Shown here in pieces: positions 1-5,610 of a stretch of DNA of 7,526 bases. The stretch comes from Deltaproteobacteria bacterium (GTDB lineage Bacteria; Myxococcota_A; Polyangia; HGW-17; SLPX01): assembly GCA_011390535.1 (NCBI GenBank), contig JAABSF010000117.1, forward strand, positions 1 to 7,526, written 5' to 3'. How positions within the stretch are numbered: the first letter of the stretch is position 1; the number at the start of each line of letters is the position of its first letter. Both the position numbers and the translations under genes were made by a program. Below the pieces are notes generated by a model that saw nothing but the letters and a program-made list of their open reading frames with translations, searched no databases and had not been told where the DNA came from.

Positions 1-280
1 CCTTTTCCAGTTTTGTATGGGGAGAAAGAGTGCCGCAGATTAGACGTGAACCGCCTGAACCAACTCCGTGTTCTTTGGCGGATTTGCAAAAAGCATCAAA
101 AACATCAGGGTGAGAAGAAAGGCCAAGATAATCATTTGATGCGAATGAGAGGAAAGATCCCTTAGGTGTAGTGATGATTGGACCGTCTCTAGAGATAATC
201 GGGGTCAAAGAACGATATAACCCGGCAGCAGTTTGAGAAGAGAGGAAGTCGGCTGCTTCTTTGTGAAAAGGTGTATTCAT
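1..280 (-). CDS. bioF: 8-amino-7-oxononanoate synthase-like protein, N-terminal part (runs off left edge)
   Basis: This is the first 93 codons of a PLP-dependent alpha-oxoamine synthase, reading leftward from the ATG at 280-278 and continuing past the window edge. BioF condenses pimeloyl-ACP or pimeloyl-CoA with alanine in biotin synthesis, in the cytoplasm. Visible family marks are SNDYLGLSSHP (about residues 48-58) and GVGSGGSRLICGT (about 72-84), followed by H and LEK. GSGGSRL favours BioF over the related 2-amino-3-ketobutyrate ligase and 5-aminolevulinate synthase. The PLP-binding lysine lies in the missing part, so substrate specificity is not proven. No Shine-Dalgarno sequence precedes the ATG, and the upstream sequence is nearly pure pyrimidine on the coding strand. 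A TTG two codons upstream is an alternative start. The gene is separated from rsmG by the parS region and probably forms its own transcription unit. Confidence 0.85.
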   Translation of the reverse strand, partial: MNTPFHKEAADFLSSQTAAGLYRSLTPIISRDGPIITTPKGSFLSFASNDYLGLSSHPDVFDAFCKSAKEHGVGSGGSRLICGTLSPHTKLEK

Positions 281-293
281 GGGCAAAAAAAGA

Positions 294-322
294 AGACTAG
301 AAAGAAAGAGAGGAGATGTCAA
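294..322 (-). promoter_or_regulatory. candidate promoter of the bioF-like gene
   Basis: Reading the minus strand, a perfect TTGACA (322-317) is followed by a 17-nt spacer and TAGTCT (299-294), a weak -10 matching three of six consensus bases. Initiation would fall near 287, only about 7 nt before the ATG at 280. That would give an almost leaderless mRNA and would fit the missing Shine-Dalgarno. The -35 and spacing are good and the -10 is poor, so this is tentative. Confidence 0.3.
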
Positions 323-375
323 TAAGTAGTAAAGTGGAGGAAAAAATTGGCGAGTGAGTGTCGGGTGGTATGCGG

Positions 376-470
376 AATTAGAAAAGAAGAAGAAAAGATG
401 TTGGAAAAGAGAAAAAAGATCCAGAAGGAGAAAGATAGAAAAGAAGGAAAAAAGTTGAAAAGAAGAAGAT
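376..470 (+). other. purine-rich (A/G) tract in the spacer between bioF and parS
   Basis: About 95 bases on the + strand are nearly all A and G, made of AAGAAG, GGAAAAG and GAGAAA-type units with few pyrimidine interruptions. The tract runs straight into the first parS site. On the bioF coding strand it is a C/T-rich untranslated stretch. No convincing reading frame or DnaA box was found in it. Confidence 0.6.
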
Positions 471-485
471 GTTTCACGTGAAACA
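470..485. promoter_or_regulatory. parS: parS site 1 (ParB/Spo0J binding palindrome)
   Basis: TGTTTCACGTGAAACA is an exact match to the widely conserved bacterial chromosomal parS consensus and a perfect 16-bp palindrome. ParB (Spo0J) nucleates here, loads as a CTP-dependent clamp, and recruits ParA and SMC for origin segregation. parS sites normally cluster near oriC, and the neighbouring rsmG fits that location. No parA or parB gene is in the window. Confidence 0.95.
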
Positions 486-496
486 GATCTGGTAGG

Positions 497-543
497 AAAA
501 AAAAGAGCGATGTTTCACGTGAAACATTCTGTTCTCTTTTTTT
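497..543 (-). terminator. candidate (bidirectional) terminator of rsmG containing parS site 2
   Basis: On the + strand an A8 tract plus GAG (497-507) and CTC plus T7 (534-543) flank parS site 2. The inner stem is TGTTTC/GAAACA with an ACGT loop. GAG/CTC then re-closes it across an asymmetric internal loop, and the A and T tracts can extend the pairing. Read from rsmG (minus strand), a hairpin starting just after the stop codon is followed by eight U residues, the layout of an intrinsic terminator. The layout is nearly symmetric, so it could also stop plus-strand transcription. The stem is modest, so strength is uncertain. Confidence 0.5.
511..526. promoter_or_regulatory. parS: parS site 2 (ParB/Spo0J binding palindrome)
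   Basis: This is a second perfect TGTTTCACGTGAAACA, 41 bp centre to centre from site 1, close to four helical turns. The two sites would therefore face roughly the same side of the DNA. It lies 24 bp beyond the rsmG stop codon, inside an A-tract/T-tract hairpin that may also terminate rsmG. Confidence 0.95.
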
Positions 544-549
544 ATCTTT

Positions 550-1209
550 TCATGAGTAAGTTTTTTCTATTCCTATCAGTACCCTCTCTCTTCCCTCATC
601 CAGTGAATAGAACGCTATTTCCTTTGCTCTTTCCATCTTATTGAATTTTTCTGCCTGTTCTTTGCTCAACATAAACCATATAATACCCTGTTGTTTTAAT
701 AGCTTATAACCGATGTCGTGCCATTCCTCCGGTTTAAAAACAGCCCTTGAAACACAATCGGTAAAATTTTCGTCCAGTTGTAGTTCTTCAACTGTATTTT
801 CAATTATTTTTAATTGACTCAGCGACAAAACTCTTTTTACTTCTCTTAAAAATGCTGCTCTTTTCTTCAATGGCTCTACTAAAGTTATTTCAACATCATT
901 CCTGAAACATCCTACAATTGCCCCCGGAAAACCGCCTCCGCTTCCAACGTCGATAAGTTTTCCCTTCTTTTTTAATAAACCTGCCAAAGGCATACAATCC
1001 AAAATATGTCTTTCTACTAAAACGTTTTCTTCCTTTCTTGAAAAAAGATTTATTCTTTTATTCCATTTCGTTGCCACCTGAATAAAACACTCTATTTTTT
1101 GTAGGGTCTCTAATGAAATCGACAGATTGAATCTTATGCATTGTTCTTCAATCTTTGTTTTCCTTACTATGTTTAAACTCATACCTTCATAAACTTGTTT
1201 TCTATTCAT
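550..1209 (-). CDS. rsmG: 16S rRNA (guanine-N7)-methyltransferase RsmG
   Basis: RsmG (GidB) uses S-adenosylmethionine to methylate N7 of G527 (E. coli numbering) in the 530 loop of 16S rRNA. At 219 residues it is the usual size. Family marks are WNKRINL (49-55), VERHILDCMPL (65-75), the SAM-binding loop IDVGSGGGFPG (86-96), LVEPLKKRAAFLREV (110-124) and VSRAVFKP (153-160). The start at ATG 1209 gives a slightly long N-terminus; a second Met at residue 10 (ATG at 1182) is an alternative. A weak AGAGAG lies just upstream of the first ATG. rsmG usually follows mnmG and precedes parA-parB near the origin. Here no mnmG lies within 380 bp upstream, and parS sites plus bioF lie downstream, so the gene appears to be transcribed alone. 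Identification is secure. Confidence 0.97.
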   Translation of the reverse strand: MNRKQVYEGMSLNIVRKTKIEEQCIRFNLSISLETLQKIECFIQVATKWNKRINLFSRKEENVLVERHILDCMPLAGLLKKKGKLIDVGSGGGFPGAIVGCFRNDVEITLVEPLKKRAAFLREVKRVLSLSQLKIIENTVEELQLDENFTDCVSRAVFKPEEWHDIGYKLLKQQGIIWFMLSKEQAEKFNKMERAKEIAFYSLDEGRERVLIGIEKTYS

Positions 1210-1236
1210 ACTCTCTGTTGATCTTGTTTACCGGCT

Positions 1237-1265
1237 GATATACATTACCACCATAGATGATTCAA
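1237..1265 (-). promoter_or_regulatory. candidate rsmG promoter
   Basis: On the minus strand TTGAAT (1265-1260) and TATATC (1242-1237) are separated by 17 nt, each matching four of six consensus positions. Predicted initiation near 1230 gives a leader of about 20 nt before the rsmG ATG at 1209. A perfect TTGACA farther upstream (1328-1323) has no acceptable -10 at the right distance. Consensus matching only. Confidence 0.4.
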
Positions 1266-1276
1266 AAGAGAATCAT
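1257..1276. promoter_or_regulatory. inverted repeat ATGATTC-N6-GAATCAT, possible operator
   Basis: A perfect 7-bp inverted repeat with a 6-nt spacer overlaps the -35 of the candidate rsmG promoter. Its size and position suit a dimeric repressor site. The + strand continues with TTTTGTTTG, so a weak terminator-like reading is also possible, though no upstream plus-strand gene needs one. No regulator is assigned. Confidence 0.35.
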
Positions 1277-1364
1277 TTTGTTTGCACAAAAACAGGTTCT
1301 TTTTTGTGTGTTAGCACTTTTTTGTCAACATAAGGGCTCGAGAGAAAACAGTTTTTTTGAACCT

Positions 1365-1556
1365 TTATTTAATTAGGTTCTTTTTGAAAGCAGAGGAAGA
1401 GCAGCGTATCACAATTTTTTTGTTGTTCGGCGGAGAAACCGAAATCCTCGGTTTCTCACTGTTAAATAAGTCTAATTGTGGAAGAGCATTTCTAACCGCT
1501 GCAGGTCGGGCAAGTTGGGTGAGAGAATCCTGCTTCTGTTTTTTCTGCGATCCCAT
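1365..1556 (-). CDS. possible small protein, unknown (63 codons)
   Basis: An open frame of 63 codons reads leftward from the ATG at 1556 (or the GTG at 1562) to TAA at 1367-1365, in the same direction as rsmG. The product would be hydrophilic and basic, beginning MGSQKKQKQDSL, with a proline-rich middle (EKPRISVSPP) and a lysine-rich end. I do not recognise it. In its favour, the composition looks protein-like and the overlapping plus-strand frame has the phenylalanine- and leucine-rich look of an antisense shadow. A TATAAA (minus strand, 1580-1575) lies just upstream. Against it, there is no strong ribosome binding site, no good -35 with that TATAAA, and the same DNA can fold as a structured leader of the plus-strand gene. 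Treat it as a candidate only. Confidence 0.27.
   Translation of the reverse strand: MGSQKKQKQDSLTQLARPAAVRNALPQLDLFNSEKPRISVSPPNNKKIVIRCSSSAFKKNLIK
1390..1548 (+). promoter_or_regulatory. possible structured leader or small RNA upstream of the receiver-PATAN gene
   Basis: Pairings found by eye: a closing stem 1390-1399 with 1539-1548 (including G-U pairs), extended by AGCAG (1400-1404) with CTGCT (1530-1534); an inner stem CACAATT (1410-1416) with AATTGTG (1474-1480); and within it a perfect 10-bp hairpin GAGAAACCGA-N5-TCGGTTTCTC (1433-1457). Together these make a branched fold of about 160 nt ending 43 nt before the GTG at 1592. It matches no RNA family I know: I checked for SRP RNA, tmRNA, RNase P and tRNA signatures. 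The fold could be chance, and the segment overlaps the candidate minus-strand small gene. Confidence 0.25.
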
Positions 1557-1591
1557 AATCACTCATTTTTTGGGTTTATACAGAGTTAATC

Positions 1592-4522
1592 GTGGCGAAA
1601 AGAAATCTTCTATTAGTTGATGGAGATCCTAAGAGTCTCCGTGTTTTGGAAGTCAGTCTCAAGAAAACCGGCTACATTGTAACTACCGCTGAAAATGGTG
1701 TCGATGCTCTTGAAAAGATGGCTATGTCACCCCCGGATCTCATTATCTCCGATACGAAAATGGCGGGTATGGATGGGTTTGAGTTTTGCCGCCGATTAAA
1801 GGAAAACAAAGAATGGAAAGACATTCCTTTTATTTTTCTTACTGCTGAAAAATCAATAGAGGACAAAATTCATGGCCTTGAGTTTGGAGTTGAAGATTAT
1901 CTCACGAAACCAATTTACATAAAAGAAATAGTCACCAGAGTTAAAATTCTTCTTCAGAAAAAAGACCGGAAGAGCCTTGAAAACCGGGATTCACGTACTC
2001 TTTTTGAGGGCTCTCTTTCCGATATGACTGTTGTGGATTTGATCCAGACGATTGAAATAGGCCGAAAATCTGGTGTTATAAAATTCGTTGGTGAAGATGG
2101 CTATAAAGCTTCGATCTATTTCCGCGAAGGCAGCGTAATAGATGCAGAGTTGGGGCGATTACAGGGTCAGAGTGCCGTTTATCGTCTGTTGGTGTGGTCG
2201 GAGGGTCACTTTCAAGTAGAATTTAAGAAGATAAGAAGAAATGATGTTATTAATATGTCAACGCAAGCCCTTCTTATGGAGGGAATGCGGCGATTAGATG
2301 AGTGGGGCAGGCTCCTTGAACAGCTTCCTTCTTTGGATACGGTTTTTGAAGTTGATTATGCAGAGCTTGCAGAACGGTTGAGTGACATTCCGGATGAAAT
2401 CAACTCTATTTTGAGACTTTTTGATGGGGTACGGACTTTAATACAAGTTGTAGATGGGTGCATTTTTGATGATCTGGAAGCATTGAATATTATCAGCAAA
2501 CTCTATTTTGAAGGGCTAATCTACGACATAAATATATCGAAATCCACAAGCAGTTTGATACAAGAACCTCCACCTGATTTAGAAGGATGGCTCAGAGATC
2601 CTGTTGCAGCGGCTGCAGCGTTGAGAGATAGTCAAGCACAGAAGAAGGATGGAATCTTATCTTATAACCCGCCACAAAATAAGGAAAAAAAAGTTGCTTC
2701 ACAAATAGAAGAAAAAGGGGCAAAAAAAGGAGGAGAGGAAAGTCTTTATAAGAGACCGCGCCGCATTACACAAAGAGGAATCGGGGCCGCAAAAGAGCCA
2801 CCATCAATTGAGGAAGTTCCCGATGCTTCCATAGATATTCATAAGTCAGCCGATTTAGGAAATACTTACGAAAGGGGCGAGAAAGACTCAAAATCAAAAA
2901 AAGAGAAAGGCCCCCACAAAACAACGAAAACCTCTACTTCTTCTGGTGTTCTTCCTTCCAGATTGTTGCGAAAACAAACCCACGGAAATAATTTAAAAGA
3001 TGAGAATCTATTTGAATCAAAGAAGATAGAAAAAAAACAACTTTTCACGCCGATAACCGAAGGAAAGGGAGAGCAAAAAGCTTCTTCTATTGAGGAAACA
3101 GCGACACCAATTCCTTCCAGGCTTTTGACGGGAGAAAAGAAAGCAGGCGGACAAAAAGGTGGATCTCCTTCAGGTTTACCCTCAAGGCTGTTGCCGAATC
3201 TCAAACAAGAAAAAGAGAGGGCTTCAAATACCAACGAAGGCATGATGTCTCGAAGATCTATTCCGCCCTTGGTTCTTCCTTCTGATTCGGAGATGAAGAT
3301 TTCTGATGATGCTAAGCCGGTTTCTCCTATTCCCCCATTACCTACACCAAATAATGAGAGAAATGAAAAACCGGGAGATAATCAAAAATCTCTTGCAGGA
3401 GTCTCCGGCGAAATGACGGCGGTTTCTCTTTCAAATAATGAGAATGATTCTATGGAGGAAAAGAAGGTTGTCTTAGAACATTATTTAGAGAAAGAAAGAT
3501 CTTGTAAAGGAGAAATAGGAAAATCGGAACCTTTGAAGAAGGAATCTTTAGGCGCAGAAGTTAAAAAAGTTGATAAAAGCTCCTCTTACGATAGGACAGA
3601 TTCTTCTGTTATCCTGCAAGAAGATATCTCTTCAGAAAAAGGTATTAAAACCGAAGAGAGCGATATCGAACCCAATAATTTTGTTAGAGCAACCGAATAT
3701 GAAACGGACGAAGAGTTAGACAGAGAAGAAAAAATCGAAGAAGAACAAGAAATTGATTCAGTTGAAGCGGCCTTGGAAAAGGATGAACCTTTTATCCGAG
3801 ATACGGAAGAAATGGAATCAACGGAAGAAGACTTTCATGAGAACGCTCTTGTTGGGAGAAGAAAATCGCTTAGTTTTTGGGCTGTAGTTATTGGGGTGAT
3901 CATTGCAGTAATAGGCTTTCTTGTTTACCGCAATTATCAATCTTCTCCAGATAGGAGAGGGGGTCAAGAGGATGAAAAAATCATTTCTTCAAAAGGAGAA
4001 GAAGGTGTCGATAAAGAGCCTGAAGGCGATACTTCTCAATCTGACCCGAAAAAGATAAAAGAGGATGAGTCGAGAATTGATCCCAAGAAAGGAACAGATG
4101 AAAAGGAAAAGGATATTTCTTCTAACGATGACAAAGTAGTGCAAGAACAGGCGGAAATGATCCGGAAGGTGGAGAATATCTCGAGGTTATTGAAAGCAGG
4201 AAAAAAACAGGACGCGATAGAAATAGAAGAAGAAATAAAAGACAAGAGTCTTATTCCAAAAGAATTAAAAGAAAAGTTGGCGAGAGCGTTCTCTGAAAAA
4301 GCCAAGATCGCTTTGGACGACTCTAAGCTGGAAGAAGTTATTGAAAACGGAACCCGGGCGCTGGCGCTGGATTCTTCCTTGAAAGAAGTTTGGTTTTATT
4401 GTGGTTATGCTTTGCATCAAAAAGGCGAAAAAGAAAAATCAAACAAATATCTCAAAAAATATCTTCAGATTTGCCCGCAATGCAATTACGCCCGTTGGGC
4501 CCGAAAATATATTGAACAATGA
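1592..4522 (+). CDS. receiver-PATAN (DUF4388) transmembrane signalling protein with C-terminal TPR-like domain
   Basis: A 976-residue regulator, start GTG at 1592 chosen because the receiver fold begins at once (NLLLVDGDP). Receiver domain is residues 5-118: phosphoacceptor D54 in LIISDTKM, switch T84, Y103 and K106 in YLTKP; the second acidic-pocket aspartate is G11. A DUF4388/PATAN domain begins at FEGSLSDM (about 138) and, with a helical extension, runs to about 311. PATAN domains are protein-interaction modules fused to receivers in gliding and signalling systems. Residues about 330-755 are charged and probably disordered, with PSRLL at 455-459, 508-512 and 530-534. One membrane helix follows (about 760-779) after RRK, placing the N-terminus in the cytoplasm. 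An acidic/lysine linker then leads to a helical TPR-like domain (about 849-976) with C961-P-Q-C964. The stop overlaps tsaD by ATGA. No kinase, DNA-binding or other output domain is visible, and I have no gene name for it. Confidence 0.9.
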   Translation: MAKRNLLLVDGDPKSLRVLEVSLKKTGYIVTTAENGVDALEKMAMSPPDLIISDTKMAGMDGFEFCRRLKENKEWKDIPFIFLTAEKSIEDKIHGLEFGVEDYLTKPIYIKEIVTRVKILLQKKDRKSLENRDSRTLFEGSLSDMTVVDLIQTIEIGRKSGVIKFVGEDGYKASIYFREGSVIDAELGRLQGQSAVYRLLVWSEGHFQVEFKKIRRNDVINMSTQALLMEGMRRLDEWGRLLEQLPSLDTVFEVDYAELAERLSDIPDEINSILRLFDGVRTLIQVVDGCIFDDLEALNIISKLYFEGLIYDINISKSTSSLIQEPPPDLEGWLRDPVAAAAALRDSQAQKKDGILSYNPPQNKEKKVASQIEEKGAKKGGEESLYKRPRRITQRGIGAAKEPPSIEEVPDASIDIHKSADLGNTYERGEKDSKSKKEKGPHKTTKTSTSSGVLPSRLLRKQTHGNNLKDENLFESKKIEKKQLFTPITEGKGEQKASSIEETATPIPSRLLTGEKKAGGQKGGSPSGLPSRLLPNLKQEKERASNTNEGMMSRRSIPPLVLPSDSEMKISDDAKPVSPIPPLPTPNNERNEKPGDNQKSLAGVSGEMTAVSLSNNENDSMEEKKVVLEHYLEKERSCKGEIGKSEPLKKESLGAEVKKVDKSSSYDRTDSSVILQEDISSEKGIKTEESDIEPNNFVRATEYETDEELDREEKIEEEQEIDSVEAALEKDEPFIRDTEEMESTEEDFHENALVGRRKSLSFWAVVIGVIIAVIGFLVYRNYQSSPDRRGGQEDEKIISSKGEEGVDKEPEGDTSQSDPKKIKEDESRIDPKKGTDEKEKDISSNDDKVVQEQAEMIRKVENISRLLKAGKKQDAIEIEEEIKDKSLIPKELKEKLARAFSEKAKIALDDSKLEEVIENGTRALALDSSLKEVWFYCGYALHQKGEKEKSNKYLKKYLQICPQCNYARWARKYIEQ
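2951..3193 (+). repeat. three copies of the coding motif PSRLL in the linker
   Basis: The six-residue units LPSRLL, IPSRLL and LPSRLL occupy codons 454-459, 507-512 and 529-534 (nucleotides 2951-2968, 3110-3127, 3176-3193). The first and third are also preceded by S-G (SGV and SG). Their codons differ (for example AGA/AGG and TCC/TCA), so the DNA copies are not recent duplicates and the similarity is at protein level. The surrounding linker is not otherwise repetitive. Confidence 0.8.
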
Positions 4523-5601
4523 AAACCACTAAAGATTACCTCCTTGCAGTCGAATCTTCATGTGATGAAACAGCAGCGTCAGTGGTAAAGGGGGAAAGAC
4601 GCATAATCTCAAACGTTGTTTCTTCTCAAATAGACATCCATTCGTGCTTTGGTGGAGTTGTACCGGAGTTGGCATCTCGCCATCACATCGTAAACATTGT
4701 GCCGGTAATCCGAGAGGCTCTTAACAGAGCGAATTCTTTGGATAAAGATTTTCAAGGTTTCTCAAATCTGAAAGGGATAGCTGTATCTTCCGGGCCTGGT
4801 CTTGTGGGTTCGTTGATGATTGGACTTCAGACGGTTAAAGGCATGTGTTTAGCTACTGGATTGCCTTTAGTGGGGATAAATCATCTGGAGGCTCATCTTG
4901 AAGCGATATATGCAGTGCAAATTGAATCCACAGAGGATCTGCTTGAAGATTTGCCGCCGATAATTCAGAGCCCTTATGTTGCTCTTTTGGTCTCAGGCGG
5001 GCATACTCTTCTCATTAACGTGAAAGAGAGGGGCAGATACAATGTTGTTGGAGGCACTAGAGATGACGCAGCAGGTGAAGCTTATGACAAAGTAGCAAAA
5101 ATGCTGGGCTTAGGTTATCCAGGCGGAGTGGTAATAGATAAACTTGCAAGAGAGGGGAATCCACGAGCTATCAATTTTCCGAGAGCACTGCCCGGGAGAA
5201 AACATCGTGATTTTAGTTTCAGCGGCCTAAAAACAGCAGTAAGAAGACACTTGCAGCAAAATGGAGTCCCAAAAAGTGGGATAGAATTAAATGATCTTTG
5301 TTCAAGTTTTCAAGAAGCTGTTGTTGATGTTTTAATTCAAAAAGCAGCCTTTGCTATGGAGGATGAAAAAGCGACTACTCTTGTTTTGGCCGGGGGAGTA
5401 GCGGCAAACAGTAGGCTTAGAGAAAGAGCAGCTCAGTTGGCGAGAGAGAGGGGCTGGAGGGTAGCTTTTCCGCCCCTCAGTTTGTGCACGGATAATGCTG
5501 CCATGGTAGCGGTTGCGGGGGCGCGTAGGTTTAATGAGGGCCGTTTTTCAGACTTGTCCCTTGACGCTGTTTGTCGAAGCCTTCCGGGTAACGACATGTG
5601 A
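4519..5601 (+). CDS. tsaD: tRNA N6-threonylcarbamoyladenosine transferase subunit TsaD
   Basis: TsaD (Gcp/YgjD, Kae1 family) transfers the threonylcarbamoyl group from TC-AMP to A37 of tRNAs reading ANN codons, working with TsaB and TsaE in the cytoplasm. The 360 residues are slightly longer than the usual 335-350. Motifs in order: VESSCDETAASVV (11-23), GGVVPELASR, the metal-binding pair H122 and H126 in NHLEAH, VSGGHTLL, the long DDAAGEAYDKVAKMLGLGYPGG block, FSFSGLKTAVRRH, LAGGVAANSRLRERA, and CTDNAAM with metal ligand D325. All key residues are present. The ATG overlaps the stop of the upstream regulator (ATGA) and there is no separate ribosome binding site, so translational coupling is likely. 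tsaB and tsaE are not in the window. Certain. Confidence 0.98.
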   Translation: MKTTKDYLLAVESSCDETAASVVKGERRIISNVVSSQIDIHSCFGGVVPELASRHHIVNIVPVIREALNRANSLDKDFQGFSNLKGIAVSSGPGLVGSLMIGLQTVKGMCLATGLPLVGINHLEAHLEAIYAVQIESTEDLLEDLPPIIQSPYVALLVSGGHTLLINVKERGRYNVVGGTRDDAAGEAYDKVAKMLGLGYPGGVVIDKLAREGNPRAINFPRALPGRKHRDFSFSGLKTAVRRHLQQNGVPKSGIELNDLCSSFQEAVVDVLIQKAAFAMEDEKATTLVLAGGVAANSRLRERAAQLARERGWRVAFPPLSLCTDNAAMVAVAGARRFNEGRFSDLSLDAVCRSLPGNDM

Positions 5602-5610
5602 TCTGTTTCT

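Larger units (their letters stand above)
1210..1591. other. divergent intergenic region between rsmG and the receiver-PATAN gene
   Basis: This 382-bp region separates divergent genes. From left to right it holds the candidate rsmG promoter and overlapping inverted repeat (1237-1276), an AT-rich 8-bp inverted repeat (1285-1292 with 1301-1308), a 6-bp inverted repeat GAACCT/AGGTTC followed by T5 (1359-1385), and the structured segment at about 1390-1548. CATAAT at 1554-1559 could be a -10 for the plus-strand gene, but no matching -35 is seen. No perfect DnaA box (TTATNCACA) was found; the closest, at 1280-1288 and 1477-1485, each have two mismatches. Confidence 0.6.

Noticed and set aside
354..458. 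Small plus-strand frame (GTG, 34 codons, very basic) in the purine-rich spacer
   Set aside because: Low-complexity lysine/arginine/glutamate sequence that follows automatically from the A/G bias; the GGAGG upstream is about 13 nt away.
1311..1320. TTAGCACTT resembling half of a CIRCE (HrcA) operator
   Set aside because: The second half (GAGTGCTAA) is not present at the required distance.
1323..1328. Perfect minus-strand TTGACA as the rsmG -35
   Set aside because: Spacings of 16-18 nt give only A-rich hexamers with no TATAAT resemblance; the site at 1237-1265 fits better.
1280..1485. Possible DnaA boxes suggesting oriC in the divergent region
   Set aside because: Best matches (1280-1288 and 1477-1485) each have two mismatches to TTATNCACA and do not cluster; the origin may be close but is not shown here.
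1357..1620. Plus-strand 87-codon open frame upstream of and overlapping the regulator start
   Set aside because: TTG start, no ribosome binding site, cysteine- and phenylalanine-rich composition, and overlap with the secure start of the 976-residue protein; it reads like an antisense shadow.
2866..3243. Minus-strand 125-codon open frame inside the regulator gene
   Set aside because: It is antisense to the lysine/glutamate/serine-rich linker, which naturally yields phenylalanine- and serine-rich open frames; no start signal or family marks.
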